Source: Prunus persica (taxonomy: Eukaryota; Streptophyta; Magnoliopsida; Rosales; Rosaceae). From it: a stretch of 64,000 bases of DNA. Numbering within the stretch: the first letter of the stretch is position 1; every line of letters begins with the position of its first letter. The notes beneath the pieces are model-generated. The model worked only from the letters and a program-made list of their open reading frames with translations, was not told the DNA's origin and ran no database searches. A program made the translations under genes and the position numbers. The stretch covers positions 17,897,077-17,961,076 of the forward strand of contig NC_034009.1 of the NCBI RefSeq assembly GCF_000346465.2, given 5' to 3'. Positions 11,254-23,366 of this stretch are shown one piece after another.

Positions 11254-14131
11254 TTTAATAAATAAAGTTTAATTAACAAGACCATATCGGGTTCAATCAA
11301 TCCCTTAAAACAATAAACCCACATCCTTCCAGATCCTCAATCTATTTCATTCAATCCTAGATTGAGAGAGAGGTGCAGGGTCAACTATAATAATTATTAG
11401 GTCTGCTAGATGATGATTCTCAAGCCTCCTTTTCATGTTTAAGGTAGTATTGAGAAATTGAGGTGAAGAGATATGAGATATGAGAAAAAAAACAAAGATG
11501 AACTACATCTATGGCAGTAGGGATGGCAGAAATTCTTGTTAAGTCGGATACTCGTTGGATCTCTATCCCTAATAGGAAGTGATTTCTAGGCCAAACGGAG
11601 ATCCTAAAATTTTAAAAATCCTCGACATGTACGGCCGGGGATAATATTGATGTCCTAATCCTCAATCTGTCCCGATAATTATTTGCTTCTTTTTAAATTA
11701 ATAAATATATAATATAATATTTTGCTTTTTTTTTTTTCTTTCTCTTTTTTCTTTTTCCAATTCTTCTATTTTCTAAGTTGAAAATGTAAAAATAGATTTT
11801 TTAATTCCAGCTATACAAATAAATTTTTTTTGGTCATACTAAAAGAGGCCCTTGTCACTCAAAAATCATAGACGACAACCCACCAATAATACAAAGTTTA
11901 AGTAAAACCCAATTTTAAATTTGGATGACAATGTGTCCATGTAAGTTGAGTTATTTATGAATCATGTCACTAGATCTTTATTTGGTGGCTGACCGTTTTT
12001 CAGCCCCTAATTTAAATGCAAATGATTAATACCTTCCCTAAGTTTCAATTTTTGAAAGATACGAGATAAGCAAAAATGCCAACCAATTGAAAAGATAAAT
12101 TCTCTTGTTTGTACCATATCTGTCTGGCCCTTCATGCCATGACACATGAAAAGAGTCTGACATCAAGCAGGGCCCTATAACCCATACTGGCAAGCCCAGC
12201 CCTATGATCGGTAGGTACCCTCAACACCCACGACCAATCAGCACCAACCACTGATTGCTCATTGACCGGTCCACAATAGAAAAATGCGTTCGGCACCCCT
12301 TGTCGATTCATCGTCCAATAAGGTATCTTGCACGAATTTCTCGATTTCCACGCTGTTATATTGGCCAGGAAACGTGGTAGTCTCTGAAGGCATTCCCACG
12401 CGTCCCACATCAACACTTTACACCAAAAGGACACCCAAAACTCCCTACAAAAGACTTTTGCCTCTAAGGTTCAGGGTAAGTGAGCTCTACTTGACATACA
12501 TGCCTTTGTATTGTGAATAGCCAACTCCACTTTCCTTTAACTAAATTTAGCATTGGAGGGCCATCGACCGATACCACTTTAGAGTAGATACAGCGTCACC
12601 TATTGGAGGGAAGTGCTTACTGAGGCAGATTCGATCCCTCGATCATCCACATTATCTGTAAGTTGGTCCTACCACTACCTGTCTTGTTTTTAGCACCAAC
12701 ACCTCTCACTGCACATTCATGTTTGCACTCCTATAATAATGGGGTATAATCAAATTAGTTTAAAATACTATACACATTGGAAGACTTTTGGAACATTGAA
12801 GCAAGAAGCCGATACTCAAGCAGATACTTCTTCAATACGGAAGAGTTAGGTTATTCTTGTAAAACTCTTTGTGAATTGAACATCTAAGGCTCTTTACCTA
12901 GGTTGACTTTAGGTTCCTTCATGCATTCATATCATACATGCAAAAATATTTTATCAAAATTTTGGCTAAGTATGAAAAATGCTTTTTCAAAATAATCATT
13001 TTCTCAAGATAACTTTTGGTGGCTTTTATTCCCTACATATCAAATAAGACAACCTGATTTTATGAGATTTTTATATGAAGTATATATTGACTTAATAAGC
13101 CTTCATTTTTATTCCAAATCGCATGTTGAACAAAAATTGATTTTTCATATTTTGATTTGGTGGGAATTTGATTTTTTTAGTATTTTTATTTGAATCCAAA
13201 TGGGGGGTACTTCCTTATTTACATTGTAAACTTAAGTAAATTGAGTAATATAAAAATAAGTAAAAATAAAAATAAATAAATAAGGTTAGCTATACACTGT
13301 TCCAATGGATCTATTTTCTAACATCTATATTTTCAATGGCTATACTTCCCAACAACTATATTTTTAACGGGTATATTTCTCAACAGCTATATTCCTAACG
13401 GCTCTATCTTTCCAACAACTATATTTCTATACTTATAAATATGTATTCAGATTTTTGGTGAAAACAACAACTCAACGTATCCATTCAAGCTTACAAGTAT
13501 TCATCATACTCTAAATATCATTTTCTCTTGAGCCATTCCTTGTTCAAATAAATACAAGAGTTATAGTGTCCAAAATTACGTCTGTAATCATCTGCTCAAA
13601 AAGGACTGTTATCTTTGTGTGAGGTTCAATTGTATATCCCTCTTAAATAGGAGAGATTTTTGTTCCGAGAGTTATTTCATTTAAATTTGTAAAAATGGTT
13701 GGTTTGACCCTGTGAGGTGAGAAAGGTGTCTTCATCTCGTATCAGAGTGGTGTGCTCTAGCTGTGAAAGAGTGGTGTGCTCTGACAGTGTAAAGGTTTCA
13801 ACTCCACATGCAAGGAGTTTTTCCAAGATAGTGGATTGAACTCTCAAGTGGTGTGCTTGAGGACTGGATGTAGGTCAGGTGGACTGAACCAGTATAAATT
13901 CACCCCCCCCCTTCTAAGGTTGATTCTATGGGCAACAATATCGTACTTGTATCCTAATTTTTGGGCAGAGAATATTCAGTCTTTGGCAGGTAAAGAATGG
14001 TAAAATATCCAAGCTTACCAGTTATAGTGCATTATGCAGATTAATCACAAAAGTAACTAAAAGGACCCCAATTGATCAACTTGGAAAACAGGTATGCATT
14101 ATCTCTTGTGAATTCTTTATGGCTTGTAGCA
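11254..14131. other. Unassigned AT-rich region, probably old repeat remnants
   Basis: There is no convincing gene. Overlapping short ORFs on both strands at 12130-12520 have no recognisable domain. The stretch 13430-13920 (TATAAATATG, GTATCAGAG, poly-C tract at 13901-13911) looks like the decayed end of an LTR retrotransposon, but no matching LTR is visible. Confidence 0.4.
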
Positions 14132-16399
14132 GTAGCGCCTATCAATAAGTCATCCATTTTACTAAAGCTTGAAGTCTATAAATAGAGGAAGAAAGCTCAG
14201 TATTAAGGATTCAACAGCGAATCAATCAAATTTATTTTGAACAACCTTTAAAATACGTTTACTCTTGACAACCTCGAAGTAACCGAGACTCAAACACTTG
14301 CAAAGCGTCTCGCAGCAGACCACAACCAAGATTTGAATCGAATCCTTCTTAGTTAGTGGCGGACCTGTTAAGGTGTAAGCTATGCACCTCCCCTCGCTAG
14401 ACAATTAATAAGAGGTGCTGCATATTGCACCTTTCCTCAGCCTAGGAGACACACTCTAGGTGTTCGACAAAATGCCTAAATGAGGTTTATGTTTCTGGGC
14501 ACTGCAGTGCCATTTCGTCGAACACACGCTACTTTTTTTTAAAAATTTTATTTTATAATAATCTTGGCCAAAACGACGTCGTTTTGGACCAGGCTTTAAA
14601 AAATAATAAAAAAAAGGAAACCTATTGCCATTTCTTAGGCTTTTAATAGGGCCTCCATAATTCCTTATTTAAATGAGATTGGGAGTTTTGGTTATTAAAT
14701 GAGCTTTAATAGGGCTTGCACGATTCCTTATTTAAGTGAGATTGAGAATTCTCTTTATAAAGGACCAATTTAAAATCACCCAAATTTATCAAAGTGTGCA
14801 TGCAAATACAAACTTTTGACTTTGTGTTTCACCTATATTTGATGAGATTTATATTAGGAATTACAAATGATTTGTCACAGGCATTACAAAAGAAAGATCA
14901 AGATATTGTGAATGCAATGACGTTGATCCGAAAATGTAAGCAAACACAACAATCCATGAGGGATGTTGACTTTGATGATTTGTTTGGCGAAGTATCAATA
15001 TTTTGTGGTAACAATGATATTGACATTCCTAACATAGATGATTTATTTGTACCATAAGGAGATCACGACATAAAGCTTAGGAAATCACAAACTGCCCTTA
15101 TTGTTGTGTTGACCTATTTTTTACTATCATTGATAAGCAACTAGTGGAATTGAATAATCGCTTCATTGAAGTAAATATTGAATTGCTTCTTTGTATGGCA
15201 TGTTTGAGTCCGGCTTATAATTTTGCAGCTTTTAACAACAACAAAAAATACTTCATTTTTCTTAATTTTACATAATAAAAATTTAATGACCAACACCTCA
15301 TCAAGTCTGAAGATCAACTTGAGCTTTATATTGTTGATATGCAGAGCAGTACTGAGTTTTTATCACTGAACGGAATTACTGATTTGGTAGAAAAATTGGT
15401 GAAAATAGGAAGAAGTATAATATACAACTATGTGTATTTACTTCTTACATTGGCTTTGGTTTTACTCTTTGCATAATCTTTCGGTTGAGAGAGCTTTTTC
15501 AACTATGAATATTGTAAAAACACCATTGCGTAACAAAATAGGTAATTAATGGTTGAGTGATAGCTTGGTTGTTTACATTGAGAAAGATGTTTTTTTCTTG
15601 TATTAGTAATGCAAATATAATGTGACATTTTCATGATATGAAACCTCATCGGCAACAATTGTAGGTAAATTATAATGTAATTTTTTTTTTCAGCTCTTAG
15701 CCTTTAAAAATTGCACCTCCACTAAAAAATTCATGGATGAGAAGGCTCACAAGGCATTTCACAAGGACTATACACATGGAACTTAATTCAAGGTGCAAAA
15801 GGTTTTAGTTTTTAGTCATTGGTTCAATGGTTCGGTGGTTGTGGCAGTGATGATGGTGGTGGTGGGTGGGGAGGCGACTGGGGGCTAGGTGGGGTATGGT
15901 TGATACGTGAAGGGAGGGGAGAATTTGCTGGGTTTGCTATTTTCTTTTGTTTTTTTATATCATTTTTATATTATTTATTTTGTCCATATCGAGTCCCAAG
16001 TCATTAAAAAATTGGGGTCTATGTATTAAATCACAAAACCACCCATGCTACGTCAACAAATTTAACGGAGTTTTGGATGTAGTTGACGGCAGGGGAAAAG
16101 CTAGTCATCAAACCTTGGTCAAAGGGGGAAAGTGGGCCATTTTAAGTTTGGGAGGCAAAGTGAGATTTGGCTCTCATGCCCAATTTTTTCAATTACTTAT
16201 GGGAATTCCCTTTTTTTTTTTTTAAATGTAATGAGCCTATTCTCAAAAAAAAAAAAAAAAAAAAAAAAAAAAGCCTATCCTCTCATCGAAATAATGAGTC
16301 ATCATTGATATCGACACATCAGAGATCGCCAAATGTTCGGGAGTTCCTCTATTCAATTAAATAAATACTAAAATACATGAATTTAGATCAATCAAATAC
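14132..16399. repeat. Duplicated hAT-containing block, copy 1
   Basis: This block aligns with 57522-60107 from AGCGCC(T/C)ATCAATAAG through to AGATCAATCAAATAC. It holds a decayed hAT element whose left end near 14355 reads AGTGGCGGACC. It lacks about 145 bp (including the hAT right end) and about 235 bp (most of the plastid insert) that copy 2 has. It contains a G/T-rich tract at 15835-15900 and a poly-A run at 16247-16272. Confidence 0.85.
14855..15610 (+). pseudogene. hAT transposase remnant (zf-MYM/TTF-type family), C-terminal part
   Basis: The translation shows a piece of the plant hAT transposase related to zinc-finger MYM-type 1-like proteins: ALQKKDQDIVNAMTLI, then FGEVSIFCGNNDIDIPN and DDLFVP, ending in a TAA at 15055-15057. 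Downstream, after frameshifts and stops, come ELYIVDMQSSTEFLSL, YVYLLLTLALVL, and the hAT dimerisation region (SVERAF-like, then NIVKTPLRNKIG, WLSDSLVVYIEKD). The N-terminal zinc finger and most of the catalytic core are missing, so it is not functional. The same remnant is at 58250-59000. Confidence 0.8.
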
Positions 16400-16531
16400 T
16401 AATATTTCTAATGGATTCGGGTCCATAACAATAGGTTCCAATGTACGAGATCTTGTAGCACTTATCAATATTTGACCATAATTTCAGAACGCAAAGTAGT
16501 TTTCTTTTTACTTGCTCATCCAATAATACAT
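16400..16531. other. Intergenic sequence flanking CACTA copy B (left flank)
   Basis: This is a non-coding stretch between the hAT block and the CACTA terminus. Its last 45 bp or so resemble 49025-49079, the paralogous unoccupied site. The last three bases, CAT (16529-16531), are the target duplication. Confidence 0.7.
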
Positions 16532-17800
16532 CACTACTACAAAAAAGCAAAAAGACGACGGTAAATCACCGTCGTGTATTTGGTTTTTCAATGGTCGTGG
16601 AATCCACCGTCATCTTTTCCCTCATAAACCACGACGCTAAATCACCGTCGTTGTTAAACAATACAACGTCATCAAAAAATACAAAACGACGTCTTTGTAC
16701 TGCAAAAGATCTAAAAAAAGCAATCGATGATGATAATAGACGACCAATTCTCTAAAAAGACCGTCGTTAAAAAGGGAAAATATGACACATATTAAGAGAA
16801 CAAGGCCGCAAGATAGACANNNNNNNNNNNNNNNNNNNNNNNNNNNNNNNNNNNNNNNNNNNNNNNNNNNNNNNNNNNNNNNNNNNNNNNNNNNNNNNNN
16901 NNNNNNNNNNNNNNNNNNNGTCGTACAATTAATTTTCCACTTCGATTTTTTGATAAAAGATGACGTGGAAATAGTTGTCAGTGTCATTATTACGACGTAT
17001 GTGTTTCTATAGTAGACGTTGAAAAACTAAACAACGTCAGTTACAAATATATGAGAGTCGTATTAAAAAATTTATACGTCCTATTTTCAGAAACAAACAA
17101 CGACCATAAATATTAGACGTTGTTAAATACAACAACGTCGGAAAACAATAAAAACAGACGTGTTTAGTCTGCTAAAGTTCTACAACGTCTCTTATTTACA
17201 AAAAACCGTCGTGAAATAAATTTTCCACTTCGATTTTATCTAAAAAAGATGACGTGGAAATAGTTGTCAGTGTCATTATTTACGACGTATACATTTATAT
17301 AGTCGACGTTGTATTTATATGTATTCATTACTCACGACGCACTTAATAATATAGACGACGTTGAACGTCTAAACAACGTCGGTTCCAAATAAATGAGAGC
17401 CGTATTACAGAACATATAGACGGCGTAGATTATGATGGGAGCCGTATTACAAATAACGTCGTTTAATTGTTATTAGACGGCGGTTATAATGAATTTCCGT
17501 CGGAATTAATTTCGTTCCTCTTCGTTTATAAAAGAACTTGCGACGTGGAAAATGTATGATGACGTCGTATTTTTTAACGTTCAGATTACATATCTCGTTT
17601 TTTAGACGTCGGTATTATGGGATTGGAGTCGTGTTATTTTGAATTACATGGCGGTTCTTTATCCTTCACCGACGTGATATCCTGAATAATTGCTTCACAA
17701 TAGCGTCGTGGTTCTTCATTGTTACGTTGCTTTAAGACGTCGGTAAATATGCTGAATAACTGATTCACAATAACGTCGTGTTTTATTTGAACGTAGAAAG
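16532..17800. repeat. Left terminus and subterminal repeat array of CACTA copy B
   Basis: The terminal repeat is followed at once by an 8-bp palindrome pair, ACGACGGT (16555-16562) and ACCGTCGT (16568-16575). Repeats of ACGACG, CGTCGT, GACGTGGAAA and AACGTCG continue to about 17790. A 100-120 bp unit with TTTTCCACTTCGATTTT...GACGTGGAAATAGTTGTCAGTGTC is present twice (16929-17000 and 17220-17290). Such arrays in En/Spm elements bind TNP1-type proteins; that role here is inferred. Confidence 0.85.
16820..16919. other. Assembly gap (100 N)
   Basis: A run of 100 N lies within the left subterminal repeats. The size is probably a placeholder. Confidence 0.99.
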
Positions 17801-17862
17801 TGAAGAAATCACATTACAATATATTACAAAATTAATGTCATACACTGCCAATTACATAAGCA

Positions 17863-20800
17863 TCATTCAATCCATATATCTTCACACCCATCTCGAATAT
17901 TTTGACCGCCTAACTCACCTACCAGTTCATCAAATGTGTCAACATTTGGCATCCCTCTAGTAAATGGCTCACACTCAATTATCACATCACCTAATACTTC
18001 ATCACCAATAACATCATTATATTCTCTACTAGGCATTGATAACACTACCGACCAACCACGATGCATCGGGTCGTCAACAAAAAATATTTGTTTGACTTGA
18101 GAAGCCAAAACAAATTGGTCATTCCTATGTCCAATTTTACTCAAATCTACAAGGGTAAATCCAAGTTCGTCGACTACAAGACCAGAACTATCTATCCAAT
18201 CACACCTAAAGACTGGGATTGTAAACTTTTGGTAGTCAAGGTCCCAAATTTCTTGAATGACACCATAGAAACCCATATTTGAGAGAATTGGGTTTTTATC
18301 CTTGGCACTAGCAACTTGCATGGTATGTGCAAGTAAATAAACTCCACTATTTTGAGTTGTCCGCACATCATCTTGTGCCTTGATATTGAATTTAATACCT
18401 TTAATAAGATAGCTCCTATATAATGGCACTGACATGTTTGGACCAGCTGCTAGCCACCTTAAATTTTCTGATACGCCATGATTGTCTTCCTCAACTTCAC
18501 TTTGAACCTGCAAATTAATCATATCTTAATTCATCCTAACATATAAATAAGAAGAAAATTAAAAGAGAAATACGTTATTCAACAACATATACCTTGAAGC
18601 GTAGCCATTGAATGAAAGTGCTATTGTGCTTATCCTGCAGCCACTTTGTTCTCTTTCTAAATTTTGGATAAGCAGTCTTGATGTGGATCATATGTTGCCT
18701 ACATGACACGAAAAATTCAAGCATTACGGTCCCAAATATATAAGATAAACATAAGAAATAATTTTAAATGGAAACTTAAAGAATAAAACTCATACGTACT
18801 CGATATAAGGTAGGACTTCCTCCGTATTCTCCAAGACATATAGATGTGCTTGATTCAACAGGTCCTGATCAACTACGCTCACTGTGCAACCTGATAATGG
18901 CTTTGAAACTCCCATCTTTTGGCTTGAAGGCACTCCAACTGTACTAACATCAGATAAATGCTGAGTACAAAACTCTACCGCTTCTTCAGCTATATACCGC
19001 TCAGCAATGCAACCTTCGGGACGAGTACGATTCTGAACATACCCCTTCAGCACTTTCATATATCTTTCAAACGGATACATCCACCTAAAATATACTGGCC
19101 CACATAGACGAACTTCTCTGACAAGATGTACTACTAGATGAACCATGATATCAAAGAATGAAGGGGGAAAGTACTTCTCAAGCAAACACAGAGTAACTAC
19201 TACATCTTCTTCCAACTTATCTAGCTTGGAAACATCAACAGTCTTTGCACATATAGCATTGAAGAAGAAGCACAAACGAGTTATTGCATACCTTGCAGGC
19301 TTCTCCAAAACAGAACGAATTGCCACAGGGAGCAATTGTTGCATTAAGGTATGACAATCATGTGATTTAAGGCCAAGAAGTCTTGAATCTTGTACAGATA
19401 CAAGATTTTTAATATTTGAAGAATAACCTTCAGGGACCTTCATACCATAGAAAGAATTGCAAACCTCTCTCTTCTCTGCTCTTGACAAATTCCAAGGCCC
19501 AGGAGGCAAACGAGTACGTCTTTCTCCATACTCGGGTTGCAAATCAGTTTTGACCCCCATGTTCAATAAATCTAATCGAGCAGCAATCCCATCTTTATTT
19601 TTTCCAGGGATCTCCAGCAATGTACCAATGATACTATCGCAAACATTCTTCTCAATGTGCATAACATCTAGGGCATGCCTCACAGGAAGGTATTTCCAAT
19701 ACTCGAGATCAAAGAATATTGATTTCTTCTTCCAACAAACTCTGTCACCATTTTCAACCATATGCAGCACTTCTTCTCCGGTTAATGGCTCTGGAGGTAT
19801 GCCATATTCAGGTTTCCCATTAAAAGCTGCACGTTGCCTCCTATATGGATGATTGATTGGTAACCATTTTCTATGCCCAATGTAACAAATTTTGTGGCCA
19901 TTTTTCAACCTGTGACTAGGTGTATCATCGCCGCATATTGGACAAGCTTTATATCCTTTAACAACACAACCAGATAAGTTTCCATAGGCGGGGAAATCAT
20001 TAATTGTCCACATTAATGCAGCTCTGAGTGTAAAGTATTCTCCATTATGTGCATCATACACTCCTCTAATCCCAACCCACAAGGATTTTAAATCATCAAT
20101 CAAAGGCTCCAAGTAGACGTCTATATCATTTCCGGGTTGTTTAGGACCGGAAATCAATAAGGTTAACATCATGAACTTTCGTTTCATGCACAGCCATGGA
20201 GGGAGATTATATGTAACTAAGATAACCGGCCAACAACTATATCTGCTACTTAGAGAACTGTGGGGATTGAATCCATCAGATGAAAGAGCCAATCTCAAGT
20301 TTCTCGGCTCATTACCAAACTCAGGCCATTTATCATCAAGAAGTTTCCAAGACGGGGAATCCGCCGGATGAGACATCTGACCGTCAATTGATTTTCTAGC
20401 AACATGCCACCAAGTCAAACTCTTAGCTGTCTCATGTGATTGAAACATCCTTTTAAACCTTGGAATTGGGGGAAAATACCACACCACCTTCGCTGGCACA
20501 CCCTCTTTCAAGATTGCATCTTTGCCTTCCTTCCACCTTGAGATACCACAAGTAGGACAATTAGTTGAATCCTCATACTCCTTCCTATACAAGATGCAAT
20601 CATTGGGGCATGCGTGCATTTTCTCATAACTCAGCCCCAATGCACACAAAGTCTTTTTAGCCTCATACATGGAGGTTGGTATTGTATTTCCTTCTGGAAG
20701 CAAATCGCCTTGAAGTATCAATAATTCTGTAAAACAGACATCACTCATCCCATGTTTTGCCTTCAAATTATACAACTTCACTAATGCCGATAACTTCGTG

Positions 20801-21213
20801 TACTTTCTACAACCAGGGTACACTGGTTGATCTCCATCCCCAATCACATTGGCAAACTCATACGGATCCGAACCAAAATCACCAAAATCATTATCATCCA
20901 TATCAATTTCTTCAGACACAAAACTGTACCTACTATGGCCATCATCTTCTTCAACATTTCTGCTAGCATTAGTAGTTGCTTCCCAAGGTTCTCCGTGAAA
21001 TGTCCAATTCTTATAGCTTTGGTCAATTCCATTAAAGTATAAGTGATCCCTTATAATTCCAACCCCAAACAACTTCAAATTAACACATTTAACACATGGA
21101 CAACGGATATGTGTTGTAGTTAGAAGATTTTCTACAGCAAAGTTCAAAAATGCTTCCACCCCAAACTCATATGCCTTCGATCTTCTATCCGAGTGCATCC
21201 ATGACTTATCCAT
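17863..21213 (-). CDS. TNP2-like CACTA transposase, apparently intact (1054 aa)
   Basis: Three exons on the minus strand keep phase: 21213-18800, 18698-18593 and 18507-17863, with donors GA|GTACGT and AAG|GTATAT and acceptors TAG and CAG. The ATG at 21213 (MDKSWMH) starts the transposase-associated N-terminal domain (residues 1-77). The Transposase_21 core follows (SSDGFNP with Asp313, SYSCWPV, KACPICGDD, DVMHIEKNV). Next is the DUF4218 region (MQQLLPVAIRSVL, FPPSFFDIMVHL, MYPFERYMK). The last exon is the DUF4216 domain (YRSYLIKGIKF, FYGVIQEIWDLDY, VFRCDWID). About 1000 residues is usual for the family. It is expected to bind the termini and cut and paste the element in the nucleus. A noncoding first exon probably lies near 22033-22110. 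Confidence 0.93.
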
Positions 21214-23366
21214 CTCCGACACTATAACCTATTATCTATAATAAAGTGAAAATACAGGCAATGACCATCACTATAGCAGATTATACAATGATCTAATCGC
21301 AAGTAATAAACAACAGAGACGACGGGTTTTAATCAAAAACAGACGTATTTGGCATATATAGACGACGGATTTTCAACAGACGTCGTCTATTATACGTAAT
21401 ACAAACGACGGTTTATGAAAAAACCGTCGTGTATAAGTAATACAACGACGGTAGTTTAAAAACACCGTCGTGTAATCGTCGTCGTACGCCTTAAAATTCG
21501 TCGTGTCTCAGTTTATTTTCAAGAACACAAAACCCATTAAGAACACAACATATATATGAAACCAAGCAAGAAACCAACATATACATGAAACCAAGCATGA
21601 AAACAATAAATCCATTCCCAATTCAACATAACATAGGGTGATTAAAAGATACGACAAAATTAAATCCATTCCCAATTCAACATAACAGATAATGTAATCC
21701 ATGAACCCATTAAACAGAAAATCCATGAACCCATACCTATAAGCATTGGTGCACTTTGCACCTTCTCCAGAGCGGAAAATGACAAGATCAAATAAAGGTG
21801 TCCTTTTGCTGGAAATCATTTGGAAGTTGGTGATGTGTCTTTTTGTGTTGATTTCCAGCAAAAGTACACCTTTATTTGATCTTGTCATGAACCCATTAAA
21901 CAGAAAATCCATGAACCCATACCTATAAGCACATTATTAACAGATCGCAAAGCATATACCTAAAACCCTTTAACAAAACAACCTAATATCATTCAATGAA
22001 TTTACAAGGGGAAGATAGGGTTTGTACTTACAGGTTGGACGAGCTCACAGATTCGACGAGCCTGGAGAGTGCAACTTTTAATTAGAGCAGAAGTGAGAGA
22101 GCGAAATGTTATGTCGCGTGAAATCTGAAATTTTAGGTTTCAGGGATCAAAGTATAAGACTAAGAGCCAAATCTAAAAAAATTTAGGTCGCGCGAAAATT
22201 TTTAGAGCGCGCGCGTTATAAAACGTCGAAAGAAAAACCAAGGCGAAAGTTCTACAAGTACCGACGTAAATTTAATATTCCACGACGGAAACTTCATTTT
22301 TCGGATTAAGAACGTAAGGCCGTTCATTTTTCGGATTAATTTTAAATTTATTTTGAATTTTTTATATAACGACGACTGAAAAACCACGTCGGTGTTAAGA
22401 AATTAAAGACGTTGTAAATTATATAAACCGACTTACATATTAAAATAACGTCGTTTAAAGCGTAAACCATGTCGTATGTTTTACTGTACGACGTAAAATA
22501 TGTATTCCACGACCCAACCACCGTCGTTAAAAATTAATACACTAAACCCATAAAATTAAATTATACAATTTAAAAAATTAAGTTTATAAAAGGTTTTATG
22601 GTTTTAAAGCCTAACATATAACATAGACTACCCAAAAATTATACTTTAAAAATAAACCCCAATAAATAACAACCCTAATCTCTAAACCCTAGACTCTAAA
22701 CCCTAAACCATAAAACTAGAAGTGATTTTATGACTCATCAAAACAATTTTGTTTTGGATGGTCATTTTAAATTTTTGTTATTCAAAATGAATTTTTTCAA
22801 GGTTTATGTGGAAGAAAATATATCAATGACTTCATAGGAGTTGACTTTTCAATTTTCTGATTTATTTTATATTTATTTTGAATATTTTGATATAAAAATA
22901 ATAAAATATTCTTACCATACAACAAACCACGTCGGTGTTAAATAAATTGTAGACGTTGTAAATTGTAATAGACTACTAAGTCGTTAAAATGACGTCGTTA
23001 AAATGAGAAACCATGGCGGCTATTTAACTATACGACGTAAAATATATATTTTACGACTTAACCGCAGTCGTTACATAAACGTCGTCGATTATACCCTGAA
23101 CCCTTAAGAAATTGAAGATATTGTAAACCATTAACGACTCAATTGTTCAAAGAACGTCGTCTAACTATTTTTTTACGTCGTATTTGTTTAAAACACGCAA
23201 CAACAAAATACGACGGTTATTGACTTTATTAGGTCGTTGGAAAAGTATTACACGTCGGTTAAGCAATTTGTATGTTTGTTTTTTTTTTAATTTAAGAAAA
23301 CCTCAACAAATTTTTACATTACATATTATAGAGAAAATTGGTACATTATACATAAATATCAAGTGT
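21214..23366. repeat. Internal spacer of CACTA copy B with CGTCG motifs and TNP2 leader
   Basis: There is no gene. CGTCG motifs cluster at 21315-21500, 22210-22530 and 22930-23260. A minus-strand donor CCT|GTAAGT near 22033 and a pyrimidine/GA-rich upstream stretch suggest a TNP2 5'-UTR exon. A tandem repeat of about 50 bp (AAATCCATTCCCAATTCAAC) lies at 21607-21690. The sequence ATGAACCCATTAAACAGAAA occurs as direct repeats on both sides of the hairpin. Confidence 0.6.
21779..21888. repeat. 40-bp near-perfect inverted repeat (hairpin) in CACTA copy B
   Basis: Bases 21779-21818 are the reverse complement of 21849-21888 with one mismatch, separated by a 30-nt loop. About 47 bp of direct repeat flank the structure. 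In copy A only 19 bp of the arms survive (1985-2054). Confidence 0.92.

Noticed and set aside
12132..12520. Overlapping ORFs on both strands in a slightly GC-richer stretch
   Set aside because: No domain, no splice or promoter context, and both strands open equally; insufficient for a gene call.
13430..13920. Possible LTR retrotransposon end with poly-C tract
   Set aside because: No second LTR, primer site or coding remnant nearby; left as unassigned repeat DNA.
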